A stretch of DNA of 49,967 bases from an uncultured Bacteroidales bacterium (GTDB taxonomy: Bacteria > Bacteroidota > Bacteroidia > Bacteroidales > FEN-979), in contig CAJAUM010000053.1 in assembly GCA_903945175.1 (NCBI GenBank), forward strand, positions 1 to 49,967, given 5' to 3'. Below are positions 8,309 to 16,587 of this stretch, one piece after another. A program made the translations under genes and the position numbers. Position 1 is the stretch's first letter, and each line of letters begins with the position of its first letter. The notes under the pieces were generated by a model, which worked only from the letters and a program-made list of their open reading frames with translations, was not told the DNA's origin and did not search any database.

Positions 8309-11300
8309 AGTATATTCGTGAGTTTTGTGTTTTCAGTGATCCAATTTCTTGCATTGACAAAGGCCTCCAACCAGGGAGTTACCTCATCGTGGCTGCGATC
8401 GTCAGGGTAATTCGCCCACTGCCATGGAAGAACCGAATCCTCCAGGTGGGGCATGATGGCCAGATGGCGCCCATCGGCCGAAGCAATGCAGGCTGCATCA
8501 TACTGCGATCCGTTGGGATTACCCGGATATTCAGAATAATTGAACTTTGCAGGTATATGATAATGCTCCGCCCCCTTTGGGAAGTTGAATTTTCCCTCGC
8601 CATGGGCTACCCAGATACCCAGTTTCGAACCGGCCAATGAGTTGAGCATCACCGAATGGTTCTCCAGGATCTCCAACCCCACAAAGGCACATTCATACTT
8701 GTGGGAGTCGTTCCACGACATCTTCGGATGATGGTTCTGAGCTGCATCCTGACTGTATAATTCAGGATAGATAAGCCCCAGTTCAACCAGCAGCTGACAG
8801 CCATTGCAGACGCCGAGCGACAAGGTGTCCTTTCGAGCAAAAAAATTGCTCAATGTCCGCTTTGCCTGTTCATTGTAAAGGAAGGCCCCTGCCCATCCTT
8901 TGGCAGATCCCAATACATCGGAATTTGAAAAGCCACCCACAAAGGCGATCAGGTTCACATCATCCAGGTTTTCACGGCCCGCGATCAGATCGGTCATGTG
9001 CACATCCTTCACATCAAAACCCGCCAGATAAAGCGCCCAGGCCATGTCGCGGTCGCGGTTCACCCCCTTCTCGCGGATGATGGCCGCCTTTACGCCGGTT
9101 GGTGTTCTTCTCTTCGGATCAATTCCGAAGGGTAGGTATGTTCCGGTAAAATTCGCCGGAAAAGAAAATTCCAGCGGCTGCTGCGGATAGTTATTAAAAC
9201 GCGTCAGCGCCAGCTTTTCGCCCGATTGTTTCCGGTCAAGCAGGTAGGATGTCCTGAACCAGGTATCGCGCAGGGCATCGATGTCGAATGAATAATTTTC
9301 ATCGCCGTTTTGAATGGCAACCATTCTTTCATTGCTCACGGATCCGATGGGAATACAATCCACCCTGGCATCCTTCAGGTACCTGCGCACCGTTTCGAAA
9401 TCCTTCACCTGGATAATGATCCCGGGATTTTCACTGAAGAGCAGCCGGATCATATCCCGCTCCTCCAGTCCCGAAAGGTCTGCATCAATACCGCCGCCGG
9501 TGTTTGCAAAGGTCATTTCAAGGAGTGTCGTGACCATTCCTCCGGCAGAAATATCATGGCCAGCCAGGATCAACCCCTCGCCGATCAGCTTCTGAACAAC
9601 CTCAAAGGCCCTGACAAAATAGGCCGAATCTTTCACTGTTGGAACCTCGTTGCCAATCGCGTTGACGATTTGTGAAAAACTGCTGCCTCCCGGTTTCAGG
9701 CTCTCCCGCGAAAAATCGATATAGAGGAGCCTGGTATCAGGATCGTTTTTCACCACCGGGCTGATGACCCGCTTCACATCAGAGACCTCGGCCACTGCCG
9801 AAATGATGACCGTTCCGGGAGATAAGACCGTGTCGCCATCCGGGTACTTCTGGGTCATGGATAACGAATCTTTGCCTGTCGGAATAGCAATTCCCAATTC
9901 AATGGCAAAATCACTGACGGCCTTTACAGCCGCATACAGCCGGGCATCCTCGCCCGGGTTTTTACAGGGCCACATCCAGTTGGCCGACAGGGATACTCCT
10001 TGCAGCCCGTGGGTAAGCGGCGCCCAAATCAAATTTAAAAGGGACTCGGAGATCGATAACCTCGAACCGGCTACCGGATCAACCATGGCTGCCACGGGTG
10101 CATGACCTAGCGAAGTGGCGATACCCTTTTCACCCTGGTAATCGAGGGCCACAACCCCCAGGTTGTTGAGCGGAAGTTGAATTTCGCCGCAGGATTGCTG
10201 CTTTGCAATTTTCCCGGAAACAGCCCGGTCCACTTTGTTGGTCAGCCAGTCCTTGCAGGCCACCGCCTCAAGTTGCAGAACGGCCTCCAAATATTCTGAA
10301 AGACGTGAAGTCTTGTAGGCAGGCTGTGAATATATAGTCGGATACGATTTGTCGGTGATGATTGTTTTAGGCGGTTTTCCGAAGAAATCCTCAATCCTCA
10401 GATTGATCGGCTGACTTCCGTCGCGACGGTCTTCAAATACCAACAGATGATTCGCCGTGGTGTTGCCGGCATCGTATAAAGGCGCCCGCTCGCGGCTGGC
10501 AATGGCTTTCAGCAGATCCAGGTCGGTTTCACGGATCACCAGCCCCATGCGTTCCTGCGATTCGTTGCTCACGATTTCCCTCGCCGATAACGTGGGATCG
10601 CCGATGGGCAGTGCATCAATATGGATGGTGCCCCCGGTGTTTTCGACCAGTTCCGACAGTGAATTCAGATGTCCTCCGGCGCCATGATCATGGATCGAGA
10701 CGATGGGGTTCTGCTCCATCTCCGTCATTGCCCTGATGGCATTGAAAACCCGCTTCTGCATCTCAGGATTCGACCGCTGCACGGCGTTCAGTTCAATCGC
10801 ATTGCCATATTCGCCTGTAGCCACCGAAGATACCGCTCCTCCACCCATGCCAATGCGGTAATTGTCGCCGCCCAGCACGACAATCCGCTGACCGCCCTCC
10901 GGTTCCTCCTTCAAACTGTCCGATTTGCGGGCATAACCAATACCGCCGGCCTGCATGATCACCTTGTCATAGCCGAATATTTTACCATTCTCCTCATGTT
11001 CAAAGGTCAGTACCGATCCGCAGATCAGGGGCTGCCCGAACTTGTTTCCAAAATCACTGGCGCCGTTTGACGCCTTGATCAGAATATCTTCCGGGGTTTT
11101 ATAGAGCCAGGGCCGCGCTTCAACAGCCTTTTCCCAGCTGCGGCCCCCTTCGAGACGGGGATAGGAGGTCATGTAAACTGCAGTCCCAGCCACTGGAATA
11201 CTTCCCTTCCCTCCTGCCATGCGGTCGCGGATCTCACCGCCCGATCCGGTGGCCGCGCCGTTAAAGGGTTCAACGGTCGTAGGAAAATTGTGGGTCTCTG

Positions 11301-12075
11301 CCTTCAGAGAGATGACCGAATGGATATCGCGGATGGTGAAAAAATCGGCGACATGCGGCCGGAGCGGGGCAAACTGTTCAATGTCAGGGCCCAGGATGAA
11401 TGCAACGTTGTCTTTGTAGGCTGAAACCAGGAATCCGGGATGTTCCTTTGCGGTTTTTTTGATCAGGGAGAAAAGTGTTTCAGCCATCTCCTTCCCGTCG
11501 ATAATAAAGGTACCGTTAAAAATTTTATGACGACAATGCTCAGAATTCACCTGCGAAAAGCCAAACACCTCACTGTCGGTGAGTTTCCTGTTGAGTTTTT
11601 GGGACAGGCCGATCAGGTATTGGATCTCCTCGCTGCTCAGCGCCAGTCCTGCCTTGCTGTTGTAGGCCGCAACATCTTCAATAAAAACCACCGGATCGGG
11701 ATCATGCACGATGTGGAAGATCTCCTGGTCGAGGCGCGTATAGCGGTGCTGAAGCATGGGGTCGAAGGGGGTGACGCGTGACGCGTGAGGCGTGACAGAA
11801 GATTCGTCATTCGTCATTCGTAATTCGTCATTCGTAAATTCCTCTATCCTGCCAATTCCCTCTATTCCCATGTTCTGCGTGATCTCCACGGCATTGGTGC
11901 TCCAGGGGGTGATCATTTCACGCCGCGGTCCGACGAAGGTACCTGTTAAAACAGGTTCGGCGATGCATTCCGCATCGCCGAACAGCCAGTTTAATTTCTC
12001 CAGGTCATTGCCGGAAAGCTTTTCACGGCTTTCAACAGCATAGACGCTGGCTGAATTCTTAAAAAAAGTGATCAT
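8305..12075 (-). CDS. purL: Phosphoribosylformylglycinamidine synthase, long form
   Basis: A 1256-residue single-chain FGAM synthase (step 4 of de novo purine synthesis: FGAR + glutamine + ATP to FGAM). An N-terminal PurS-like part, linker, two PurM-like ATP-binding halves (SEHCRHK ... LKAETHNFPT ... HDHGAGG) and a C-terminal class I glutaminase with nucleophile C1090 in GVCNGC and H1210/E1212 in MPHLED are all present. The start follows the family: MITFFKN and GPRREMITPWSTNAVEITQNMG are typical of Bacteroidota PurL. Residues about 81-103 are an unusual insertion, TNDELRMTND plus SSVTPHASRVTP, encoded by a short tandem-repeat element (11771-11841). It lies 12 bases after trxB and overlaps the SDR gene by four. 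Confidence 0.97.
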   Translation of the reverse strand: MITFFKNSASVYAVESREKLSGNDLEKLNWLFGDAECIAEPVLTGTFVGPRREMITPWSTNAVEITQNMGIEGIGRIEEFTNDELRMTNDESSVTPHASRVTPFDPMLQHRYTRLDQEIFHIVHDPDPVVFIEDVAAYNSKAGLALSSEEIQYLIGLSQKLNRKLTDSEVFGFSQVNSEHCRHKIFNGTFIIDGKEMAETLFSLIKKTAKEHPGFLVSAYKDNVAFILGPDIEQFAPLRPHVADFFTIRDIHSVISLKAETHNFPTTVEPFNGAATGSGGEIRDRMAGGKGSIPVAGTAVYMTSYPRLEGGRSWEKAVEARPWLYKTPEDILIKASNGASDFGNKFGQPLICGSVLTFEHEENGKIFGYDKVIMQAGGIGYARKSDSLKEEPEGGQRIVVLGGDNYRIGMGGGAVSSVATGEYGNAIELNAVQRSNPEMQKRVFNAIRAMTEMEQNPIVSIHDHGAGGHLNSLSELVENTGGTIHIDALPIGDPTLSAREIVSNESQERMGLVIRETDLDLLKAIASRERAPLYDAGNTTANHLLVFEDRRDGSQPINLRIEDFFGKPPKTIITDKSYPTIYSQPAYKTSRLSEYLEAVLQLEAVACKDWLTNKVDRAVSGKIAKQQSCGEIQLPLNNLGVVALDYQGEKGIATSLGHAPVAAMVDPVAGSRLSISESLLNLIWAPLTHGLQGVSLSANWMWPCKNPGEDARLYAAVKAVSDFAIELGIAIPTGKDSLSMTQKYPDGDTVLSPGTVIISAVAEVSDVKRVISPVVKNDPDTRLLYIDFSRESLKPGGSSFSQIVNAIGNEVPTVKDSAYFVRAFEVVQKLIGEGLILAGHDISAGGMVTTLLEMTFANTGGGIDADLSGLEERDMIRLLFSENPGIIIQVKDFETVRRYLKDARVDCIPIGSVSNERMVAIQNGDENYSFDIDALRDTWFRTSYLLDRKQSGEKLALTRFNNYPQQPLEFSFPANFTGTYLPFGIDPKRRTPTGVKAAIIREKGVNRDRDMAWALYLAGFDVKDVHMTDLIAGRENLDDVNLIAFVGGFSNSDVLGSAKGWAGAFLYNEQAKRTLSNFFARKDTLSLGVCNGCQLLVELGLIYPELYSQDAAQNHHPKMSWNDSHKYECAFVGLEILENHSVMLNSLAGSKLGIWVAHGEGKFNFPKGAEHYHIPAKFNYSEYPGNPNGSQYDAACIASADGRHLAIMPHLEDSVLPWQWANYPDDRSHDEVTPWLEAFVNARNWITENTKLTNIL
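11771..11841. repeat. In-frame heptamer repeat element inside purL
   Basis: Two adjoining tandem arrays read on the plus strand: GTGACGC, GTGACGC, GTGAGGC, GTGAC (11771-11796), then GTCATTC, GTCATTC, GTAATTC, GTCATTC, GTAAATTC (11806-11841). Both have a seven-base unit beginning GT. The element is translated as about 23 extra residues between the conserved PurL blocks RIEEF and DPMLQ. A similar two-array element occurs at 39356-39420. Confidence 0.9.
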
Positions 12076-12087
12076 GGTGTGTCAATA

Positions 12088-13023
12088 TTAACTGGCCAGA
12101 AACCGCTCTGCCTCAATGGCCGCCATGCAGCCCGTACCGGCAGCGGTAACGGCCTGACGGTAGTGATGATCCTGTACATCGCCTGCTGCAAACACACCCT
12201 CAACACTGGTTTGGGTGGTCCCGGGCTTTGTTTTAACATAACTCATATCATCCAGCTCAAGCTGTCCGGCAAAAATTTCGGTATTGGGCTTATGTCCAAT
12301 GGCCACGAAAAATCCCATTACCGCCAGATCGCTTGATTCGCCGGTTTTGACATTGCGGACGCGCAGACCTGTCACGCCGCTCTGGTCGCCCAACACCTCT
12401 TCGGGGGCAGAATTCCAAACCATTTCAATATTGGGCGTACTGAGTACCTTATGCTGCATCGCTTTGGAAGCCCGCAATTCGTCGCGACGGTGGATCATGT
12501 AAACCTTTTTGCACAGTTTTGCAAGGTAGGTGGCCTCTTCGGCTGCGGTATCGCCTCCGCCTACAATGGCCACATCCTGGTTGCGATAGAAAAACCCATC
12601 ACAGGTGGCACATCCCGACACCCCCATGCCCATAAATTTCTTCTCCGATTCCATCCCCAGCCACTTTGCCGAGGCGCCGGTGGCGATGATCACCGACTCT
12701 GCCGCAACGGTTTTTCCGTCATCCGCCTTGACGATAAAGGGCCGTTTTGAAAAGTCAACCTCGGTCACTACACCAAACCGCACCTGGGTTCCAAAGCGTT
12801 CGGCCTGCTGTTTGAACTCTTCCATCATTTCAGGTCCGGTAATTCCTTTGGGATATCCCGGAAAATTATCTACTTCAGTAGTAATCGTGAGTTGCCCCCC
12901 GGGTTGCATTCCCTGGTACATCACAGGTTTCAGATCTGCTCTTGCAGCATAAATGGCCGCAGTATATCCGGCCGGTCCTGAGCCAATGATCAGGCAACGG
13001 ACCATTTCCATGTTTTCACCCAT
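12088..13023 (-). CDS. trxB: Thioredoxin-disulfide reductase
   Basis: A 311-residue flavoprotein that passes electrons from NADPH through FAD to thioredoxin. It shows the FAD-binding GSGPAGYTAA near the N-terminus, the redox CATC pair (C138 and C141), the NADPH-binding GGGDTAAEE and the C-terminal AAGDVQD FAD motif. The ATG at 13023 is chosen: the frame can be extended to a TTG at 13047, but that codon lies inside the predicted -7 box TACTTTTG (13052 to 13045). First gene of the trxB-purL-SDR operon, joining redox balance and purine synthesis in one transcript. Confidence 0.96.
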   Translation of the reverse strand: MGENMEMVRCLIIGSGPAGYTAAIYAARADLKPVMYQGMQPGGQLTITTEVDNFPGYPKGITGPEMMEEFKQQAERFGTQVRFGVVTEVDFSKRPFIVKADDGKTVAAESVIIATGASAKWLGMESEKKFMGMGVSGCATCDGFFYRNQDVAIVGGGDTAAEEATYLAKLCKKVYMIHRRDELRASKAMQHKVLSTPNIEMVWNSAPEEVLGDQSGVTGLRVRNVKTGESSDLAVMGFFVAIGHKPNTEIFAGQLELDDMSYVKTKPGTTQTSVEGVFAAGDVQDHHYRQAVTAAGTGCMAAIEAERFLAS

Positions 13024-13044
13024 TCTTAAGTTTCTTTTAGACTG

Positions 13045-13076
13045 CAAAAGTAGTAAAAAAGAGGGAACAAAAACAA
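13045..13076 (-). promoter_or_regulatory. Predicted promoter of trxB-purL-SDR
   Basis: On the minus strand, TTG (13076-13074) and TACTTTTG (13052-13045) are separated by 21 bases, a good fit to the Bacteroidota consensus. Transcription should begin near 13038, giving a leader of about 15 bases before the ATG at 13023. Confidence 0.7.
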
Positions 13077-13099
13077 TCAGTTCACCGCGGATCCCTCTT
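13055..13099 (-). terminator. Terminator of the C10 protease gene
   Basis: On the minus strand AAGAGGGA (13099-13092) pairs with TCCCTCTT (13066-13059), followed by a run of T (13060-13055). The first arm overlaps the protease stop codon and the T-run directly abuts the trxB -7 box. The loop is about 25 bases, longer than usual. Confidence 0.55.
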
Positions 13100-15983
13100 A
13101 TTCAGCCTTGATAAATTTCATTGACTGTCCTGTTTCCGGAATCCTGAGAACATAGATTCCTTTTGGCAAATGACCGATAAAGATGGCGGTTCCCGTGCCA
13201 ACCCGTGTACCACGTAAAAGCTCCCTGCCTGTCAGATCAGAAATGGTGAAGGAGCAGGGTTCGCCAGCCCCTAATGTGATGAAGGTAGTTGCTGGGTTCG
13301 GTGTCACCCTGAGTTGCGCGCGCGCTTGTTCGCCTATACCGACAGCCACATCAATGGTGGTGCAAACCCCCTCCGATTCTCCGGAGGAATAAACCGCCTT
13401 CACACAATAGGTGTGCTGACCGCTTACCACACTAAGATCATCATAAGAAAGGGAGGTGATGGGTGTTGCATTTAATTTCAAACCGTTCCGGTACATATTA
13501 TATCCGGCAGGGTTGCCTGCAGGGGCGCTCCAGTCAAGATGAACATCATGGCCGGTGACAACGGCGCTGAGGCTCGTAGGCGCTGGCAAGGGAGGCATAA
13601 GCATGCCGATAAACTTATAGGCTCCGTTCTCCGTTGCACTCACACTCACCCCTCCGGCCCATCCGCAATGGTTGTTCACCCAGGTCATCTGCAGATACCT
13701 GGCTCCCTGGGTTCCCTCGAAATCACTCCATATGTGGCCGCCGTCAAAACTGTAGGAGGCCCCCATGTTTGTCGTTCCGCCCGAACTTACCCAGGTGTTT
13801 TCTGTTCCGGGGATGTATTGCAGGTCGGTGCCATATACGGGTCCCGCAGGCGAAACCATGGTCCAGGTAAGCCCTCCGTCAAATGATTCACAAAATGCAT
13901 TTCCGCCTGCACTCTTATCCTGAACCAGGCCATGTGATCCGTTCCTGAAATAGGGCTTCACATACTTTCCGGAGAGCGCCGGAACAGTTGCAGCCGTAAA
14001 GGTATGACCCTTGTCGGCTGAACGGTAAACACGGCCCATGTTGGTTCCAAACCATACGGTGTCACCCACGGCTGAATAATATCCCACCACCCCGAATTCT
14101 CCGGAAAGCGGATTTGCAATGGCCGATCCGGCAACCTGGGTCCAGGTAGTTCCTCCATCGTCGGTTGTATAAATTTCAAATTCTCCCCCTATCGGATCGC
14201 CCATGCACCATCCATCGGTGGCATTGAAAAAATGAACACAATTGGGGAATGACGCGCTGTTGCTGAAAGAGGCCGTAGTCTGGCGACTCCAGGTTACCCC
14301 TCCGTCGGGGGTCATATACATTCCCATCGGTTTGTTCCCCGAAACTTTATACATGGGAACATAGGCGGTGACGTCGTTCATGGCAAAGATCATCGCCGAT
14401 GCCAGTCCTGTTGTATTGTTGATAATTCCGGGAATCCAGGTGGTTCCGCCATCCAGTGTCCGTGTAAAATCGGAACAGGCGCCTGTCGGGTTTACATCAT
14501 CATAGGCCGAGGCCCACACAATGTTGCTGTCGACCGCCGACATGAAACTGATTCCGCGCGCAGGAGCGGTAAATCCGCTGATCTGCGATACCCATTCCGC
14601 CACATTCAGGTTGATTTCGGCATACACCGTATCGGTAGCCGTGTAGGAATAAACCCTCACCTGGTGGCTTCCCAGGTCGGATGACGCGGTATTCCAGGTA
14701 TATTGAAGGGTGCTTCCGGATACGGATAATGTTTCGGTATTGTCGATAAATAGTTTCATCACGACAGGAACACCGCGTACTGTAACGCCCTCAATATTCA
14801 CCGGATAGCCGACGCCAATCACGGCATTGTTTACCGGGTGAGCCATGCGGACAATCAGGTTGGAATTATAGGGCTTGATCCGCAGTACGGCCGCATTGTC
14901 ATCGTTGAAATTACTTCCTCCGGGATTCAGGGCCCCGATGGTAAACCATCCATCGTAATATCCTGACCATCCCCAGTTGAAATGAAATTTCCCGTCACTC
15001 AGCCGGTATCCGTCGCATACAAACGCATGGCCGCCACTCCCCGATCCGCTGTAATAGACAGGAAGCTGCTGATCAAGATCGGTCCTCAGCAGGTTTTTAA
15101 AATCATCCGTATTCGGAAAGTTGTTTTTATATTCGATCTTCACCTCCGGCCAGTAATTAAAATAATTTTTCAATGCATCAGGAACATCATCACTGAATGC
15201 ACCCGATCCATCAATGGCGTATTGCATGTCAACGGCCACACCCGAATGGTACATGAGTTTGGCAACGGCACTGTTGGCGCCTGTCACATTATTCGGCATG
15301 GAGCTCCAGTTGTAAAAGGTGGCCCCGAAATCAGCTGTTTGAACGCCATACAGCGGATGCGTATAGGAATGTGTGCCAACGCCCTGGGGCGGAAAATCGT
15401 GGTATTTCATGATCTGGGCCATGGCCGTGGCCACACATCCGGTATAGACATGGCCGCAGGAGGAGGCACCCGGATCGGCCGGGCATTGTGTGTTGTAGTA
15501 GCACCCCTGGTCCCAGGTCGTGGTAAGCAATGGGTCGACGTTCATGGCTGAGCGATCGGTTTTCCCATTTTTAATGGCATCCCATTCCAAGCGGGTTTCA
15601 GCATTGCCGAGGCGATGACTGATGACCATGGAGATCTCCTTAGAATAGGCCTCGAACCATGCTTTTGCTGCAGGGCTCTTCACTTCACGGGGCATGGGTT
15701 GATCGAAGGAATATCCCAGGACCGGCAGGCAGGCATCGTCGGCAGCAATCATCACGAAGCCTCCCGCCAAAAAATTGAAGACATAGTAGGTGGTCACATT
15801 TTGATATGCGGAGGTAAAGACCTCCCCTACATCCGATGAAACAGTTCCGGCAGGATGGTGATTCCGGTAAAATTGTGCGGCGATTAACTGGGCCTCCTGT
15901 TGCGGAACATGGATGGCATAACCCCCGAAAACGAATGTCATCAAGGTGAATAACAGGATAAAGCATTTCATGATTTTTTTCAT
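13098..15983 (-). CDS. T9SS-exported C10 (streptopain-like) cysteine protease with YCF48-like repeats
   Basis: A 961-residue secreted protease. It has a signal peptide (about 1-23), a Spi/propeptide-like region (25-145, FLAGGFVMIAADD), a C10 peptidase domain (150-355) with catalytic C183 in TGCVATAMAQIMKYH and H319 in GSGGHAFVCDGY, followed by the HFNWGWSG block. Next come an Ig-like module, YCF48/BNR-like repeats (about 465-790, recurrent S.DGG.TW), a fibronectin type III module (about 795-880) and a T9SS type A domain (about 890-961, VTPNPATTF ... GIYVLRI). It probably degrades extracellular protein, with the propeller serving binding or scaffolding. Single-gene unit with its own terminator. 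Confidence 0.93.
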   Translation of the reverse strand: MKKIMKCFILLFTLMTFVFGGYAIHVPQQEAQLIAAQFYRNHHPAGTVSSDVGEVFTSAYQNVTTYYVFNFLAGGFVMIAADDACLPVLGYSFDQPMPREVKSPAAKAWFEAYSKEISMVISHRLGNAETRLEWDAIKNGKTDRSAMNVDPLLTTTWDQGCYYNTQCPADPGASSCGHVYTGCVATAMAQIMKYHDFPPQGVGTHSYTHPLYGVQTADFGATFYNWSSMPNNVTGANSAVAKLMYHSGVAVDMQYAIDGSGAFSDDVPDALKNYFNYWPEVKIEYKNNFPNTDDFKNLLRTDLDQQLPVYYSGSGSGGHAFVCDGYRLSDGKFHFNWGWSGYYDGWFTIGALNPGGSNFNDDNAAVLRIKPYNSNLIVRMAHPVNNAVIGVGYPVNIEGVTVRGVPVVMKLFIDNTETLSVSGSTLQYTWNTASSDLGSHQVRVYSYTATDTVYAEINLNVAEWVSQISGFTAPARGISFMSAVDSNIVWASAYDDVNPTGACSDFTRTLDGGTTWIPGIINNTTGLASAMIFAMNDVTAYVPMYKVSGNKPMGMYMTPDGGVTWSRQTTASFSNSASFPNCVHFFNATDGWCMGDPIGGEFEIYTTDDGGTTWTQVAGSAIANPLSGEFGVVGYYSAVGDTVWFGTNMGRVYRSADKGHTFTAATVPALSGKYVKPYFRNGSHGLVQDKSAGGNAFCESFDGGLTWTMVSPAGPVYGTDLQYIPGTENTWVSSGGTTNMGASYSFDGGHIWSDFEGTQGARYLQMTWVNNHCGWAGGVSVSATENGAYKFIGMLMPPLPAPTSLSAVVTGHDVHLDWSAPAGNPAGYNMYRNGLKLNATPITSLSYDDLSVVSGQHTYCVKAVYSSGESEGVCTTIDVAVGIGEQARAQLRVTPNPATTFITLGAGEPCSFTISDLTGRELLRGTRVGTGTAIFIGHLPKGIYVLRIPETGQSMKFIKAE

Positions 15984-16040
15984 ATGCGGTTCAGGGGGTT
16001 TAATGAGGGGCTAAAATTAGCAATTAAAGAGTTTGAAGGG

Positions 16041-16070
16041 TTGCAGGAAATAAAAAATTGCTTAAATTTG
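16041..16070 (+). promoter_or_regulatory. Predicted promoter of tRNA-Pro
   Basis: TTG (16041-16043), 19 bases, then TAAATTTG (16063-16070): a close match to the Bacteroidota -33/-7 consensus. The tRNA starts 35 bases downstream. The leader contains two copies of the palindrome TCCGGA (16081-16086, 16093-16098). Confidence 0.75.
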
Positions 16071-16104
16071 CAGCCTCAAATCCGGAACATGATCCGGAAT
16101 CAAT

Positions 16105-16178
16105 CGGGGTGTGGCGCAGTTGGCTAGCGTACTTGCATGGGGTGCAAGGGGTCGGAAGTTCGAGTCTTCTCACCCCGA
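16105..16178 (+). tRNA. tRNA-Pro (anticodon GGG)
   Basis: A 74-base cloverleaf. The acceptor stem CGGGGTG pairs with CACCCCG. The anticodon stem CTTGC/GCAAG encloses the loop ATGGGGT, giving anticodon GGG, and the T arm contains GTTCGAGTC. C at position 1 is typical of bacterial tRNA-Pro. The 3' CCA is not encoded. A promoter and an intrinsic terminator flank it closely, so it is transcribed alone. Confidence 0.95.
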
Positions 16179-16186
16179 CTTATAAA

Positions 16187-16220
16187 CAAAAAAGGCGTTG
16201 ATTATCAACGCCTTTTTTGT
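16187..16220 (+). terminator. Intrinsic terminator after tRNA-Pro
   Basis: GGCGTTGA (16194-16201), loop TTA, TCAACGCC (16205-16212), flanked by an A-run on the left and a T-run on the right. It can work in both directions. Confidence 0.9.
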
Positions 16221-16587
16221 TTTTTGCATCCAATATGAACCAAAATTGTGTTTTTCAACCTCCTATCCTAACCATTAACTGTAAGGATTCATGTTTCACC
16301 TTACCTGTTTTCTTGTTAAGTGTTGTTTTGATAACAAGTATTGAATTAATAATCTTTTACCGACACATATTTTCATCGATGTTTAAAAACGATGAATGGG
16401 GTAGTCGCTTTACACAAAGATAGATGGTTTTTCCTGCTACGACAAAAAATAGTAATAGTGTGGAGAAAACGTTCACCCCCTCTCTCCGCCGATTTTGATA
16501 TCACCCCAACCTGGTGACATTACCGAAAGGCCTGTTTAAAACTGATTGATGCTTTTTCATGGTGGATTGCTTTGTCAGGGAATGAGA
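16221..16587. other. Intergenic stretch without a supported gene
   Basis: Three small hairpins are visible: CTTGTTA/TAACAAG (16312-16318 with 16332-16338), TTCATCG/CGATGAA (16372-16378 with 16390-16396) and TCACC/GGTGA (16501-16505 with 16513-16517). A 68-codon frame at 16217-16423 has no promoter, ribosome site or family resemblance and is not accepted. No convincing terminator for the S8 protease gene is seen. Confidence 0.5.

Noticed and set aside
11771-11841. Frameshift or assembly error in purL
   Set aside because: The frame stays open through the repeat and both flanks match PurL, so an in-frame insertion explains it better.
14982-15551. A 189-codon plus-strand frame inside the C10 protease gene
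   Set aside because: Antisense shadow of the catalytic domain, with no start signals or recognisable motifs.
16217-16423. A 68-codon frame after the tRNA terminator
   Set aside because: It begins inside the terminator, lacks a ribosome site and promoter, and has a hydrophobic stretch that AT-rich intergenic DNA readily gives.
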